Source of the DNA: Elymus sibiricus
Lineage: Eukaryota > Streptophyta > Magnoliopsida > Poales > Poaceae
DNA: 64,000 bases
Direction: 5' to 3'
NCBI GenBank assembly: GCA_039707655.1
Contig: CM077676.1
Coordinates: 376,158,114 to 376,222,113, forward strand
In this document: in pieces, positions 43,923-53,835 of the stretch
Numbering within the stretch: position 1 is the stretch's first letter
Layout of the letters: each line of letters begins with the position of its first letter
Program-made: the position numbers and the translations under genes
The notes under the pieces: model-generated
The model's input: only the letters and a program-made list of their open reading frames with translations
Told to the model about the DNA's origin: nothing
Database searches by the model: none

Positions 43923-44607
43923 TGTCGGGGGGATGACCCCCGGGTGGTCCCAAGACGGCGAGCCGGACGGGGTGCCTGCCCGCCCGGGCCGGCTGCTCCG
44001 GCTCGCGCCCGTGGCCGGCTGCTCCAGCCAGCCGGCTGCCCGAAGTCAACTACAACGTCCCATCGGACATACTATTGGCGAATAGTGGTGCACTGTTCGC
44101 TCGTCAGTGTGCTATTCATCTACAGTGCATCACCATCATCTACAGTGGATATTGTCCCCTGGGCGTCTGTCGTTAAAAGACCCCAGGGGGCCTCCTCGCC
44201 TGAGCATGCTCGCAGACGCTCGTTCCTGCCTCTCTCAGATTTACCGATGTAACCCTGGGGGGTCGAGCTATAAGACCCCCCAGGAGGCCTCCATGCAGAG
44301 GGGTTGAGCTTGGTTTGCACTATCTTCCACGCACACACATACACTCACAGGAGAGGTAGAACGGAGGTCCAGCTCCTTCTTCCTCCTCCGTTCAAACAGC
44401 TCCAGGAGCAACCTTGTAGCCCTTGTGCACTCCATACTCCATTCGGCAGGACTAGGGGTGTTACCTCTCCGGAGGGCCCCGAACCTGGGTACGTCTCGTG
44501 TCTCACACTTGCTCGTGCCGACCTCGCTTCTAGAGCCCACCGGCGTCCTCACGTAGCCCCACCATTTTTAGCCATCTCATGGCATCTGCCGTGAGAATAC
44601 CACGACA
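43923..44607 (+). mobile_element. LTR-1 3' LTR (685 bp)
   Basis: TGTCGG...CGACA, with ATTCATCTACAGTGCATCAC in the middle. The terminal 50 bp (GGCATCTGCCGTGAGAATAC) match the LTR-2 ends. Confidence 0.88.
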
Positions 44608-44624
44608 ACCACCCTATATATATA

Positions 44625-47600
44625 GGGTGGGTCTATTCTAACAACACCCTTAAGACCTTATTCTAACAACACCTCAGCTTATTCTGCCAACACTTCGGCA
44701 CTGCAAAAAACCCCGAACCGAACCACAACCCCACCCCACCTTCTTCCTCTCCCCTGCGCACCCACCCACCCCAACCCGCCTTCTTCATCCCCCGCTCCAC
44801 CCCCAAACCTCCATTGTTCCTTCGGGTGTTGCGCCTCCACCGCCGCCAGGGGCCCTGCGCCTCCATCGCCCTACCTCCCCGCGCTACCGCGCTGCCCTGG
44901 CACCTCCCCGCGCCACCGCGCCGCCCTACCACCTCCCCGCATCACCGTCCCTACCTCGAGCAACGTGCCGGATTAATCGATCCCGACGGTGCCTCTCTCG
45001 AGCCACGCGTCGGATCGGTCGATCCCGGCGGCGCCTCCCGTGAGCCACGCGCCGGATGCGTTGATCCCACTGGTGCCTTCCTCGAACCACAGCGCCTCCT
45101 CTTCTCTTCTCCGGTCGCCGTGGGAGATGAACCTCGCCGGTGTAGGAGGCACCAGCCGGGGGCAGCGCTGCACGGCGCTCCAAGCTCGGGAGGACGGGTG
45201 CGCGGTTGGATCGAATCGGGACTAAAGCCCACCGCTTCCGAGGTAGCCGCACTGCTCTGGTCGCCCACCGCCTCCACCGCCGTGCGGGAGGCCGCCGTGC
45301 ATGGATATGGCGACCCAGAGCTCCTCGGCGAGCACCCTTCCCTCCCGGCGAGCACCTGGTAGCTATGTCAGCCCGTTCACCTCCAACTCTCCCTTCTCTG
45401 TCACATGAAAATCGCACGGCAATGAAAACCCTAAGGAATCGATGTTCGGTTTGATCCCCTGGTGCCGCTTGATTTTTTTGTGTTGCAGATTTTGCTGTGT
45501 AGTGCCTGTGGAGTCGCAGCTCACAAAATTCTTCTTTGAATTTTTTCAGATTTTGGATATGTGCGGATTCATTGCTGTGCAGTACAGTTCCCGGGCGCTG
45601 CAGCTTGTTCTCGCCCATGGTCGAGGAACATCGGGGCGAGAAGGAAAGCGGGAGGAGTCCTGGCCACCCCTCACCAGCTTCTGCTCTAGCCGCCCACTGC
45701 TACCCTGCAACCGAAGCAGTTCGTCGGAGGGACCCTAGCAGCTCTCTCCTCCCCGATCTGCAGATCGCCAACAACACGCCCCTTCCATGCCGCGGTTCAT
45801 TTGGGCCGTCAATGTCGTCCACACCACAAATCGTGGGAGCCATGGTCGAGCAGTCGAGTCTGCCTATTGTTGTAGTCTATCCCATGGGCACCTGCAGTAT
45901 GCATCGCCCCCACCTGCGTTAAGCTCCGGCTCCCCCCTGGATCGAGCTGCCACCGGCGAGGTTTCTTCTAGATGCAGTGCGGCAACGCGGAAGCGTGCGG
46001 TTCCATCGCATCCTTTGTGCAGTTCGATTCAACCCCCCACCTCTTCCACATCCCCTCGTCCGTCCCTGGAGCAGCACGGGCTTGGTGGTGCAATGCACTG
46101 AGACTCCGCGTGCAGTGCATATTGGGCATGACAAAGGGGTGCAGTTCGATGTGGAGGTTGCATGCCACGATGATTTTGTTTGACTCATTTTGCAGTTTGC
46201 TCATCACTCAACCATGGCCCCGAATTGCAGTTTGCCAAAGCTATGGCGTGCGGTTCAGTAGTGTGGACTTGCAGTACGCGACTCGCTAGAGACGAGGGTA
46301 CACACCGGTCAACAATTTGCCTTTGCACTTCACTGTTTCTGAGCGTGGTTGAGCAAAAATGCAAAAGTTATTTGTATGAAGCCTTGTGGTTCGATCTGTA
46401 AAGAAGAAAAGGAAAATGGAGCCCTTCCTACAAAACAATATAGAAAAAAAGTTGCAGTTCTCTCGGTTGCATCAAGCAGTTCTCTCGGCCGCATCAGGTA
46501 GCTTAGACTCATTTAAGAAAAAGAATTTGAAAGTGAAAGAGCAAATAATGCAGTAGACTAATATTGAGGTGCGGTAGAAAATGCATTTATATTATAAAAA
46601 AAAGGTTAAGAAAAAGAAATGTCGTGCACTTTAATCTGTGCCGTGGTTCACTTATTCATTGTAGTTCACTAGCCCTCAACCATGTGTAGTTCTCTGTGGT
46701 CTACGCGCATAAAAAAATAAGTATGAAAAAAGACTACGAAAAATAATGCGGTTCACTTCTGATAGTGTTGCGGTTCACTTTCGGTAGTGCCGCGGTTCAC
46801 TTACTCCCAACGTGAAGTGCAGAAAAAATGTTACGGAAATGACAAAAAAAATGATGCGGTTCACTTCTCGATGGTGTTGCGGTTCACTTACGCCCGATGT
46901 GAAGTGCGATCCACTTTCTCGTCTGAGAAAAATTACGTCCAACAAAGGATGTTATGTAGTTCACTTGCCCTTCTGATGCAGTGCGGTTTTTCGTCTGAAG
47001 CAGTGTGGTTTTCAGCCTGATGCAGTTTACTTCGTCAATTTGGTGTCGCGAAAAACAGAGTGTCCGCGTTTCGGTAAAATCAAAACTGCTTTTAAATAGT
47101 AAGGAATTAGAGAAAGTGTTCTACATGAAAAAGTTGTGCCTCGTCGATATCTTTCCAATGGCGTATCATTTGAATCATTCCGACCAGCGGTTTGTAAAAA
47201 TTCATGAAAAAACGGCCGCTGCCACTTGTCGTCCGCCGCACTATTTTCAAAATTAATATAAAACCGTAAGGAATCTCAAAATAATTTCAATATATAAAAG
47301 TTGCGCCTCGTCCGTAGCTTTCCAACGGCGTACAACACGCCTCGTTTCGACAAACGGTTAAAAAACTGGAGCGAAAACAGTATCGAAAAATTACAAAAAT
47401 TTGAAAAACAGAATTCCGCGATTTAGTAAATTTAAAACTGCTCTTAAACCGTCAGGAATTAGAGAAAGTAATATATATGAAAAAGTTGCGCCTCGATGAT
47501 ATCTTTCCAACGGCGTATCATTTGCTTCATTCCGACAAGCAGTTTGCGAAAAAACGCGAAAATACGCTCGCTGCCACTCGTCGGGCGCCCACCGTTTTCG

Positions 47601-47873
47601 AAACTGCTCTTAAACCGCGAGAAATCTCGAAAAGTGTTCAACATGGCGAAGTTGCGCCTAATCCATAGCTTTCCAATGGTATATTACACGTCTCGTTCAC
47701 TAGCTCAAAAACAGTACCGAAAAACACCGCGTGCAGTTTTTTACGACACGAAGTTCACTAGTCTCTATATTGCAGTACCTTTGCTTCAGAAAGTGCAGTG
47801 CCCTCGCGTTAAGCGTGCAGTTCGGAAGTGTGGGCAGAATAACTATTCTGCCAATATTGGCAGAATAGACCGG

Positions 47874-47876
<3 letters not shown>
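44625..47876 (+). mobile_element. HE2: hairpin-ended element
   Basis: The left border AGGGTGGGTCTATTCTAACA follows TATATA; the right border is a perfect palindrome (47843-47868) plus ACCGGCTG, then a 58-bp TA tract. The order is GC-rich zone (44740-45420), word-rich zone (45960-47040) and dimeric array (47090-47700). It is inverted relative to HE1. The last 110 bp are almost identical to HE3. Long frames in the GC-rich zone (for example 44814-45362) include a 14-residue repeat around IDPDGASLEP, but nothing recognisable. Confidence 0.82.
47843..47868. repeat. HE2 terminal palindrome, 26 bp
   Basis: CTATTCTGCCAAT followed directly by ATTGGCAGAATAG. It is the same length as in HE1 but has a different stem sequence; pairing is preserved by matched changes on both arms. 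Confidence 0.95.

Positions 47877-47934
<58 letters not shown>
47877..47934. repeat. (TA)n microsatellite between HE2 and HE4
   Basis: Uninterrupted TA repeat directly joining the two element ends. Confidence 0.95.
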
Positions 47935-47937
<3 letters not shown>

Positions 47938-48320
47938 ATTGACTATTCGTCACCCTGGGTGAGGAATAGTTATTCTTCACCCCCCTCTATTTTAACGTCA
48001 ATGCACCGTAATTTTACGTTTCGTAAATTTTGTCTTATTTCAGACATAAAAAGAGAACGTAAGAAAATATATAATCGTCGTAAAAAATATTTTATGTTTC
48101 GTAAAATTACAGATGTAAAAACATAGTGCAAAATGTACATAAAATATATATTTTTTGGTCTTATGAGCTATATTTTTTTTCCTTATGTCAAATTTTACGC
48201 AGTGAATCAATATGAATGTAATTATTTGTATTTTAAATGTAATTTATTTATGAAATGATCGTAAGATTACCTCGGGTGAAGAATAACTTATTCTGCACCC
48301 TGAGTGATGAATAGACTTTC
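47935..48320. mobile_element. HE4: 386-bp element with palindromic inverted ends
   Basis: Left end GACTATTCGTCACCC and the inverse of the right end (GTCTATTCATCACTC) align for about 45 bp through TTATTCTTCACCC. Each end is itself a hairpin (CTATTCGTCACCC with GGGTGAGGAATAG). It is bordered by TA repeats on both sides. The interior is AT-rich, with TTTTACG/CGTAAAA words. It is unrelated in the interior to HE1-HE3 but built on the same TCTATTC-stem-GAATAGTTATTC plan. Confidence 0.78.
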
Positions 48321-49099
48321 TATATATATACCTTTAAGAGTCTTATTCTGCCAACATCTTATTCTGCCAACACTCTAGAACTACTCAACCAGTGAACCGA
48401 AGGACACATACGAGCTACACGCAGCGCGAGGCCATCGCGGTCAAATCCCCACCCCACCCACCCCACCCCCGACCTTCATCCCATCCCCACTACGACCCAC
48501 CCCCTGCCAGCGTGGTTCTCGCCCACGCCCCCCACCCCGACCTCCCTCGCCACCAGGCCGCGGCCATCCCTCCCAGACCACCGCCGCGCCACCCCTCCAC
48601 AGCCGGGCGCCGCGCCGCCCCTCCCAGGCCGCCGTCGCGCCGCCCCTCCCCAGGCCGCCGTCGCGCCGCCCCTCCCCAGGCCGCCGTCGCGCCCCTGCCC
48701 GCGAGCACTGTGGGCGTCAACCACCGCTCCCCCCCCGCGAGCACTGTGGCGGCCGGATCCAGCCTTCCCGGCCCCGGCAACCTCCTGCCGCGCCGCGGTG
48801 GCCGGATCCACAACCCCCCCCCCCCCGGCGCCCCGGCGACCTCCTCCTGCGCCGCGGCGGCCGGGTCTAGTCGGGGACCTCCTGCTGCACTGCTCCGCCT
48901 CCCTTTGCCCCAGACAAGTTGCCCTCCCTTGCAGTCCAGGCGCCCCGGACTTGCAGTGCGCCGGGCACGCGATGCGGTTCTCATGCTCGCGTGAGGTGGT
49001 TCTCCTGCTCGCGTGAACTGCAGCCGACGACACACTCCTGCTCCCGGCCGCTCCCCACCCGTTGGTCGCCGTCGACTGTAGAACCACATGGGATCATGC

Positions 49100-50150
49100 C
49101 GGCGCCGGAGGTTCGCGCAGTGCAGTTTCGTAGGGTGAGAGGGCATGCAGTTCGCCCACGGTTGCACCGGCGACCCTCGACCAGTCCGGCGACTCCACTT
49201 GCGGCGCGGCTCGGCAGCGCATGCAATTCACCCCCCGATGCGCAGGGGGCGCGTGCAGTACTTCATGGAGGCGCGTGCAGTTCTATGATGGGTTTGGCGA
49301 CTTGGGGTCATGTTGGCGTGGCTACCATGTGCACGTCCAGTCTGCTTGATGGTGTGGCCGACGGCGTGCAGTTCGGCTGTGCAAAGGCATGCGATTCGTG
49401 GGTGTGAGTGCAGTGCACAACGCGTGGGGATGCAGTGGAACCACACGTTTAGTTGATAAAACTTGTTCCCATGTTTGTGTTGCCCCGTTTAGTTTGAAAC
49501 TTTTTTTCTTTTCTTTTCTCAGATTTTGCTTGTTCACAGGAGTGTGCAGTTCGCCTGGGTCCTCGACGCGGTGCGGTTGGTTCTCCAGCTACTAGTTTGT
49601 TGTTGATTTTCCAGATTTTCAGAGACATTGTGAGAATTGTTGAGAGCTGTAGTTCATTGTAAAAAAAACTGTGAATGCCATGTGGTGCAGGGGGCTACAA
49701 TGCAGTTCGTCTCTATTATTATTGAGGGGTTTGCATGACATTGTTACAAAAATGTGTGTGGTTCACTTTGTAAAATTTATAAAAATAAAAAGGAAAAAAA
49801 CATGCAGTTCAGTACTCTCGACCCTTGCAGTACAAAACGTCGTAACAAACAGTACATAACACCACGACAGAAAAAGTAAGCCATCCAAAACGTGAGGGGA
49901 CAACAAAGAATGTAATGAGGTTCACTTTCGGGTGTGCTGTGAATCACTTATGCCTAATGTGAAGTGCAAAAAAATATTACGGAAAACAATTTTTTTAATG
50001 TGGTCCACTTCTCGATAGTGTTGCGGTTAACTTACGCCCGATGTGAACCGCATTGCACTTTTTCGTGTGGGAAAATTTACGTCTCACAAAAAAACCATGC
50101 AGTTCGCTTGCCTGTCTGATGCAGTGCGGTTTCTGTCAGATGCAGTACAC
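49100..50150 (+). repeat. HE3 zone of TGCAGTTCG/C words
   Basis: More than twenty short words on one strand, such as ATGCAGTTCGCC, GTGCAGTTCGGC, TGCGGTTCACTT, ATGCAGTGCGG and TGCAGTACAC, lie at irregular spacing. The last part (49910-50150) has GGTTCACTTTCGG and GCGGTTAACTTACG pairs also found in HE2 at 46745-46900. Confidence 0.78.
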
Positions 50151-50972
50151 ACACCGATTTTGATGTCGCGAAAAACAGAGTGTGCGTATTTCGGTAATTT
50201 TAAAAACTGCTCTTAAACCGATAGGAATTAGATAGAGTGTTCTACATAAAAAAGTTGCGCCTCATCAATATCTTTCCAGCGGCGTATCATTTGAATCATT
50301 CCGACCAGCGATTTGTAAAAAATCACGAAAAAACTGCCGCTGCCACTCGTAGTCCGCCGCACCATTTTCAAAATTAATTTAAAACCGTAAGGAATCTCAA
50401 AAGAATTTCTACATATGAAAGTTGCGTCTCGTCCGTAGCTTTCCAACGGCGTATCACACGCCTCGTTTCGACAAACGGTTAAAAAACTGGAGCGAAAACA
50501 GTACCGAAAAATTACAAAAAATTCAAAAACAGAATTCCGCGATTTAGTAAATTTGAAACTGCTGTTAAACCGTAACGAATTAGAGAAAGAAATATATATG
50601 AAAAAGTTGCGCCTTGACGATATCTTTCCAACGGCATATCTTTTGCTTCATTCCAACGAGCGGTTTGCGAAAAACGTGACGCTCGCTGCCACTCGTCGGG
50701 CGCACACCGTTTTCGAAACTGCTCTTAAACCGCGAGGAATCTCGAAAAAATTGCAACATGGTGAAGTTGCGCCTAATCCATAGCTTTCCAACGGTATATT
50801 ACACGCCTCATTCCGACAAACGGTTTAAAAACTGAAGCGAAAACGGTACCGAAAAAGTCGCGTATAGTTTTTTCGACGAGAAGTTCACTCGTCTTAGTAC
50901 TGCAGTGCCCTTGCTTCAGAAAGTACAGTGCCCTCGCGTTGAGCGTGCAATTCGGAAGTGTGGGCAGAATAA

Positions 50973-50998
50973 CTATTCTGCCAATATTGGCAGAATAG
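50973..50998. repeat. HE3 terminal palindrome, 26 bp
   Basis: Identical to the HE2 palindrome, eight bases from the element end. Confidence 0.95.
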
Positions 50999-51006
50999 AC
51001 CGGCTG

Positions 51007-51055
<49 letters not shown>
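51007..51055. repeat. (TA)-(CA)n microsatellite after HE3
   Basis: TATATA followed by about 22 CA units. Confidence 0.95.
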
Positions 51056-51057
<2 letters not shown>

Positions 51058-51085
51058 TGATTAATGGCGCAATCGAGCTCGATAT

Positions 51086-51391
51086 TCTATATACCTAGTA
51101 GTCATCCCTACTAATTTATTTATCTCAACATGCAAACATGTCACCTCATCATATAATTAGGAATGAGATAAGACTCACCACAACATGCAGTCTTGCATGG
51201 AAAAAGACCCACTGCAGCATTCAACCATGCATGATTTTTTTTCTATTCAGTTATTCTACTTATATTCAATAAATATTTTTACAACTATACATAATCTAAT
51301 AAGTCATATCTATTTTAAATTTTGGTTCTCATGTTATCAACCCAAATTTTCATCAACCAATTCCCGTAGCAACGCGTGGAGTATCCTCTAG
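51086..51391 (+). mobile_element. Small Helitron H4
   Basis: It starts near TCTATATACCTAGTAGTC (51086), resembling the H1/H2 5' ends. It ends CCCGTAGCAACGCGTGGAGT then CTAG at 51388-51391 with T following. It is about 306 bp with no coding content. The left host base is T where A is expected, so the exact 5' border is uncertain. Confidence 0.6.
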
Positions 51392-51422
51392 TATAGTTGA
51401 ATTCAGCTAGCCAAGAATTCTA

Positions 51423-51549
51423 CTCCCTCCATTCCTAAATATAAGTCTTTTTAGAGAGTTCAATATGAACTACATACGGATGTATATAGACGTATTTTAG
51501 AGTCTATATTGGAATATCTAAAAAGACTTATATTTAGGAAAGGAGGGAG
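51423..51549. mobile_element. Stowaway MITE
   Basis: TA at 51421-51422 and 51550-51551 bound CTCCCTCCATTCCTAAATAT and its inverse CTTATATTTAGGAAAGGAGG. It is about 127 bp and lies between H4 and H5. Confidence 0.85.
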
Positions 51550-51551
51550 TA

Positions 51552-52253
51552 TATACCTAAATAGTTCATCCCCACTATCTCTATTATCTTAAGGGAAAAT
51601 TTTGTTTCTGCCACTCTAGATTGTACCAATTTTACTTATGCCACTCTCAAATTTGACATTTCACTTTTGCCACTCTTAGGTTTTGACAATGTATCACAAT
51701 TGCCATTACGTGGCAAAAGCAAAAATATTAGAGTGGCAATTGTGATAGATTGTCAAAAGCTAAGAGTGGCAAAAGTGAATGATTTTTTTTTGCTTTTGCC
51801 AGGAAATGGCAATTGTGATACATTGTGAAAAGCTATAGTGGTAAGAGTGAAATGTTAAATTTTAGAGTGGCATAAGCTAAATTGGCAAAAGCTAGAGTGG
51901 CGAAAACAAAATTTTCCCACATTATCTTAACATGCACACATGCCACCTCATCAAAGGCCCACCACAACATGCATGAGAAAAAGTTTTTCATTATTAGTTG
52001 ATCACATGCACACATCCCACCTCACCATACATGCCACCTAATAAAAGGCCCACTCAGCATGCATGGAAACTATTTTATTATATTAATGCCACTTACGTTC
52101 AAAATATTTTTTCGCTACACGATGATCAAATAAAATATATAATTCATTTTTAATTTTAGTTCATATATGAATTCAACCATGCATGTTTCATACAACAAAC
52201 CACTGAAATATTTTGCAATCGATTCCCGCAACAATGCACGAGGTATTCTCTAG
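51552..52253 (+). mobile_element. Small Helitron H5, with a nested MITE
   Basis: It is a relative of H4 in the same orientation: TATATACCTAAATAGTTCATC at left, shared ATGCACACATGCCACCTCAT, and the 3' end CCCGCAACAATGCACGAGGT then CTAG at 52250-52253 plus T. The first TC is missing, where the Stowaway MITE abuts. The inverted-repeat MITE at 51593-51920 interrupts it. Confidence 0.6.
51593..51920. mobile_element. Fold-back MITE with 10-bp TSD
   Basis: The duplication ATTATCTTAA (51583-51592 and 51921-51930) flanks GGGAAAATTTTGTTTCTGCC and its inverse. The interior repeats GCCACTCT/AGAGTGGC words, so nearly the whole copy can fold back. H4 lacks it at the same place, which confirms the borders. 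Confidence 0.8.
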
Positions 52254-52640
52254 TAGAACTATTAGCTCAAACTTCATATGTAGCTACATAGTATATATAC
52301 TACGATTGATGGTAAGTACGTTTTGCCACCATTGGACATGATACCAACTTCTTCTTTTTACTTATATATGAGCGCCACACTAGTTGTCAAACACGCTAAA
52401 ATACTCTAGTCAATTTTAAAGCACACTTCCATCCCATGCATAAAGCATCAAAAGAAGCAAGGATATCTTGTGCAAACAACACTTGCTGAAGAGCTTGAGC
52501 ACTTGCCAAAAGCCACAGGCCTTCTTTTAAACTAGAGGGTAACACATGCTTTGCCGTGCCATTTTTTGGTTTTGAAATTAATTCTATTTTCTTCCAAGAG
52601 TTATTATGGCACTTCACATTTTGTGTATACCGCAGAGGCG
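52254..52640. other. Spacer without recognisable features
   Basis: AT-rich. A 73-codon minus frame (52396-52617) includes LKEGLWLLASAQALQQVLFAQD, reminiscent of LINE RNase H tails, but is too short to call. Confidence 0.3.
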
Positions 52641-53752
52641 GTCGAGCAAACGTGGACCTCCATAGACATTATTGGGTTGGCCATGTAGGCCGGTCCTTCT
52701 AGTTTTGGGAAGGTTCCGTTCGATTTTTTCTTTTCTTTTTTCTCTGCCAGTTTTCTGTTTCATGTTCTATTTTTCTGTTTATTTTCTATATTTGTATTAT
52801 TTATATTCTTTAATTCATGAATATATTTCATATTTGTTTTTTTAAATCAGTAACAAAATTTAAATTCTTTAACTTTTTTCAAATCCATAATTGTTTTCAA
52901 CAAATTGGGAATATTTTTTAATAATCCATGATTTTTTTAATTTGCAAATCTGTTTTAAATCCATGAAAATTATTTAAAATTCGTGACCATTTTTAAAAGA
53001 TCATGAACAATTATAAAATTGGTGAACATTTTTTAAACCATGAATATATTTTCATATCCATGAAAAATTTATAAATTTATGACAGTGTTTAAATTCATGA
53101 TTTTTTTTTGCAAATTCACAAAAAAAATACCAAAAAATTTCAATTATTCTTTAAAAGTGTTTTAGTAGAATTTCGGTCCCGATACTACCATGTGGAACCC
53201 ATGACCCGACCAGACCCTTACAGTCGGAGTCCACTTCGATGAAATAATTTGGAGCTCTCTTAGGCCTCTATTCCTAATGAGCTTGTTTTCTTTTCTCTTT
53301 TTTAATTCATGAATATTTTTCAGGTTTATGAATATATTTTGAAAATAATTAAATATTTTAATATTTTTATTCATAAATGTTTACTTCAAAATTGTGAACA
53401 ATTTTCACTTTCGTGAATATTACTAAAATTTGCAAATATTTTTTTAAATTCGTGAACATTATTAAAAAATCGTGACCATTTTCAAAAGATCATGAACAGT
53501 TATAAAACTCGTGAACATTTTTAGAATCATTAATATATTTTTCATGTCCGTGAAGAATTTATGAATTTACGAACTTCGTTCAATTTCATGAACGTTTTTA
53601 AAAATTTGTGAACATTTTCGGAAATTCACAAATATTAAAGTGTTCTAATAAATTATCAGTTCTAATACTATCATGCGGGACCCACGATCCAACTAGACCC
53701 TTAAAGGCGGGGTTCACTTTGAGGAAAAACTTTGGAGCTCGGCTAGGCCTCT
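52640..53752. repeat. AT-rich element with 490-bp tandem duplication
   Basis: TTAATTCATGAATAT (about 52811 and 53302) and GGAGCTC..TAGGCCTCTA (about 53250 and 53735) mark two copies about 490 bp apart. They contain GTGACCATTTT, GATCATGAACA and GAACATTTTT words like those in H1 and other Mutator-like fillers. No coding content. Confidence 0.65.
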
Positions 53753-53753
53753 A

Positions 53754-53833
53754 CTCCCTCCGTCCCATAATATAAGAGCATTTTTTTTACACTAGTAGTG
53801 TAAAAAACACTCTTATATTATGGGACGGAGGGA
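53754..53833. mobile_element. 80-bp Stowaway MITE, near-perfect hairpin
   Basis: CTCCCTCCGTCCCATAATAT pairs with its inverse over almost the full length. TA duplications lie at 53752-53753 and 53834-53835. Confidence 0.9.
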
Positions 53834-53835
53834 GT

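Larger units (their letters stand above)
40874..44607 (+). mobile_element. LTR-1: non-autonomous LTR retrotransposon
   Basis: It starts TGTCGG at 40874 and ends CGACA at 44607, flanked by the duplication ACCAC (40869-40873 and 44608-44612). The 3' LTR (43923-44607) is complete. The 5' LTR matches it only to about 41236, after which unrelated GC-rich DNA (to about 42700) replaces its 3' half. Next come a 600-bp internal tract shared with LTR-2 (42720-43330), a 149-bp tandem array and the 3' LTR. There is no gag or pol. It inserted in the TA tract between HE1 and HE2. Confidence 0.88.
48331..51006 (+). mobile_element. HE3: hairpin-ended element
   Basis: It begins after TATATATATA with CCTTTAAGAGTCTTATTCTG, lacking the outermost 25 bp seen in HE2. 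It runs through a GC-rich zone (48420-49100), word-rich zone (49100-50150) and dimeric array (50200-50830) to the palindrome and ACCGGCTG at 51006. A TA/CA microsatellite follows. The 200-codon frame 48392-48994 is low-complexity Pro/Arg/Ala and not called a gene. Confidence 0.82.

Noticed and set aside
43334..43936. A 200-codon plus-strand frame with repeated SARLFESPGGSEATPSG
   Set aside because: It reads through the 149-bp tandem array of LTR-1; because 149 is not a multiple of 3, open reading depends on small length changes and looks incidental.
47877..47934. TA tract as a replication origin or matrix attachment site
   Set aside because: Nothing beyond base composition supports it; it is better explained as the microsatellite between mobile elements.
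48392..48994. A 200-codon frame in HE3
   Set aside because: Pro/Arg/Ala low complexity, overlapped by 203- and 225-codon frames on the other strand, and not conserved in HE1 or HE2.
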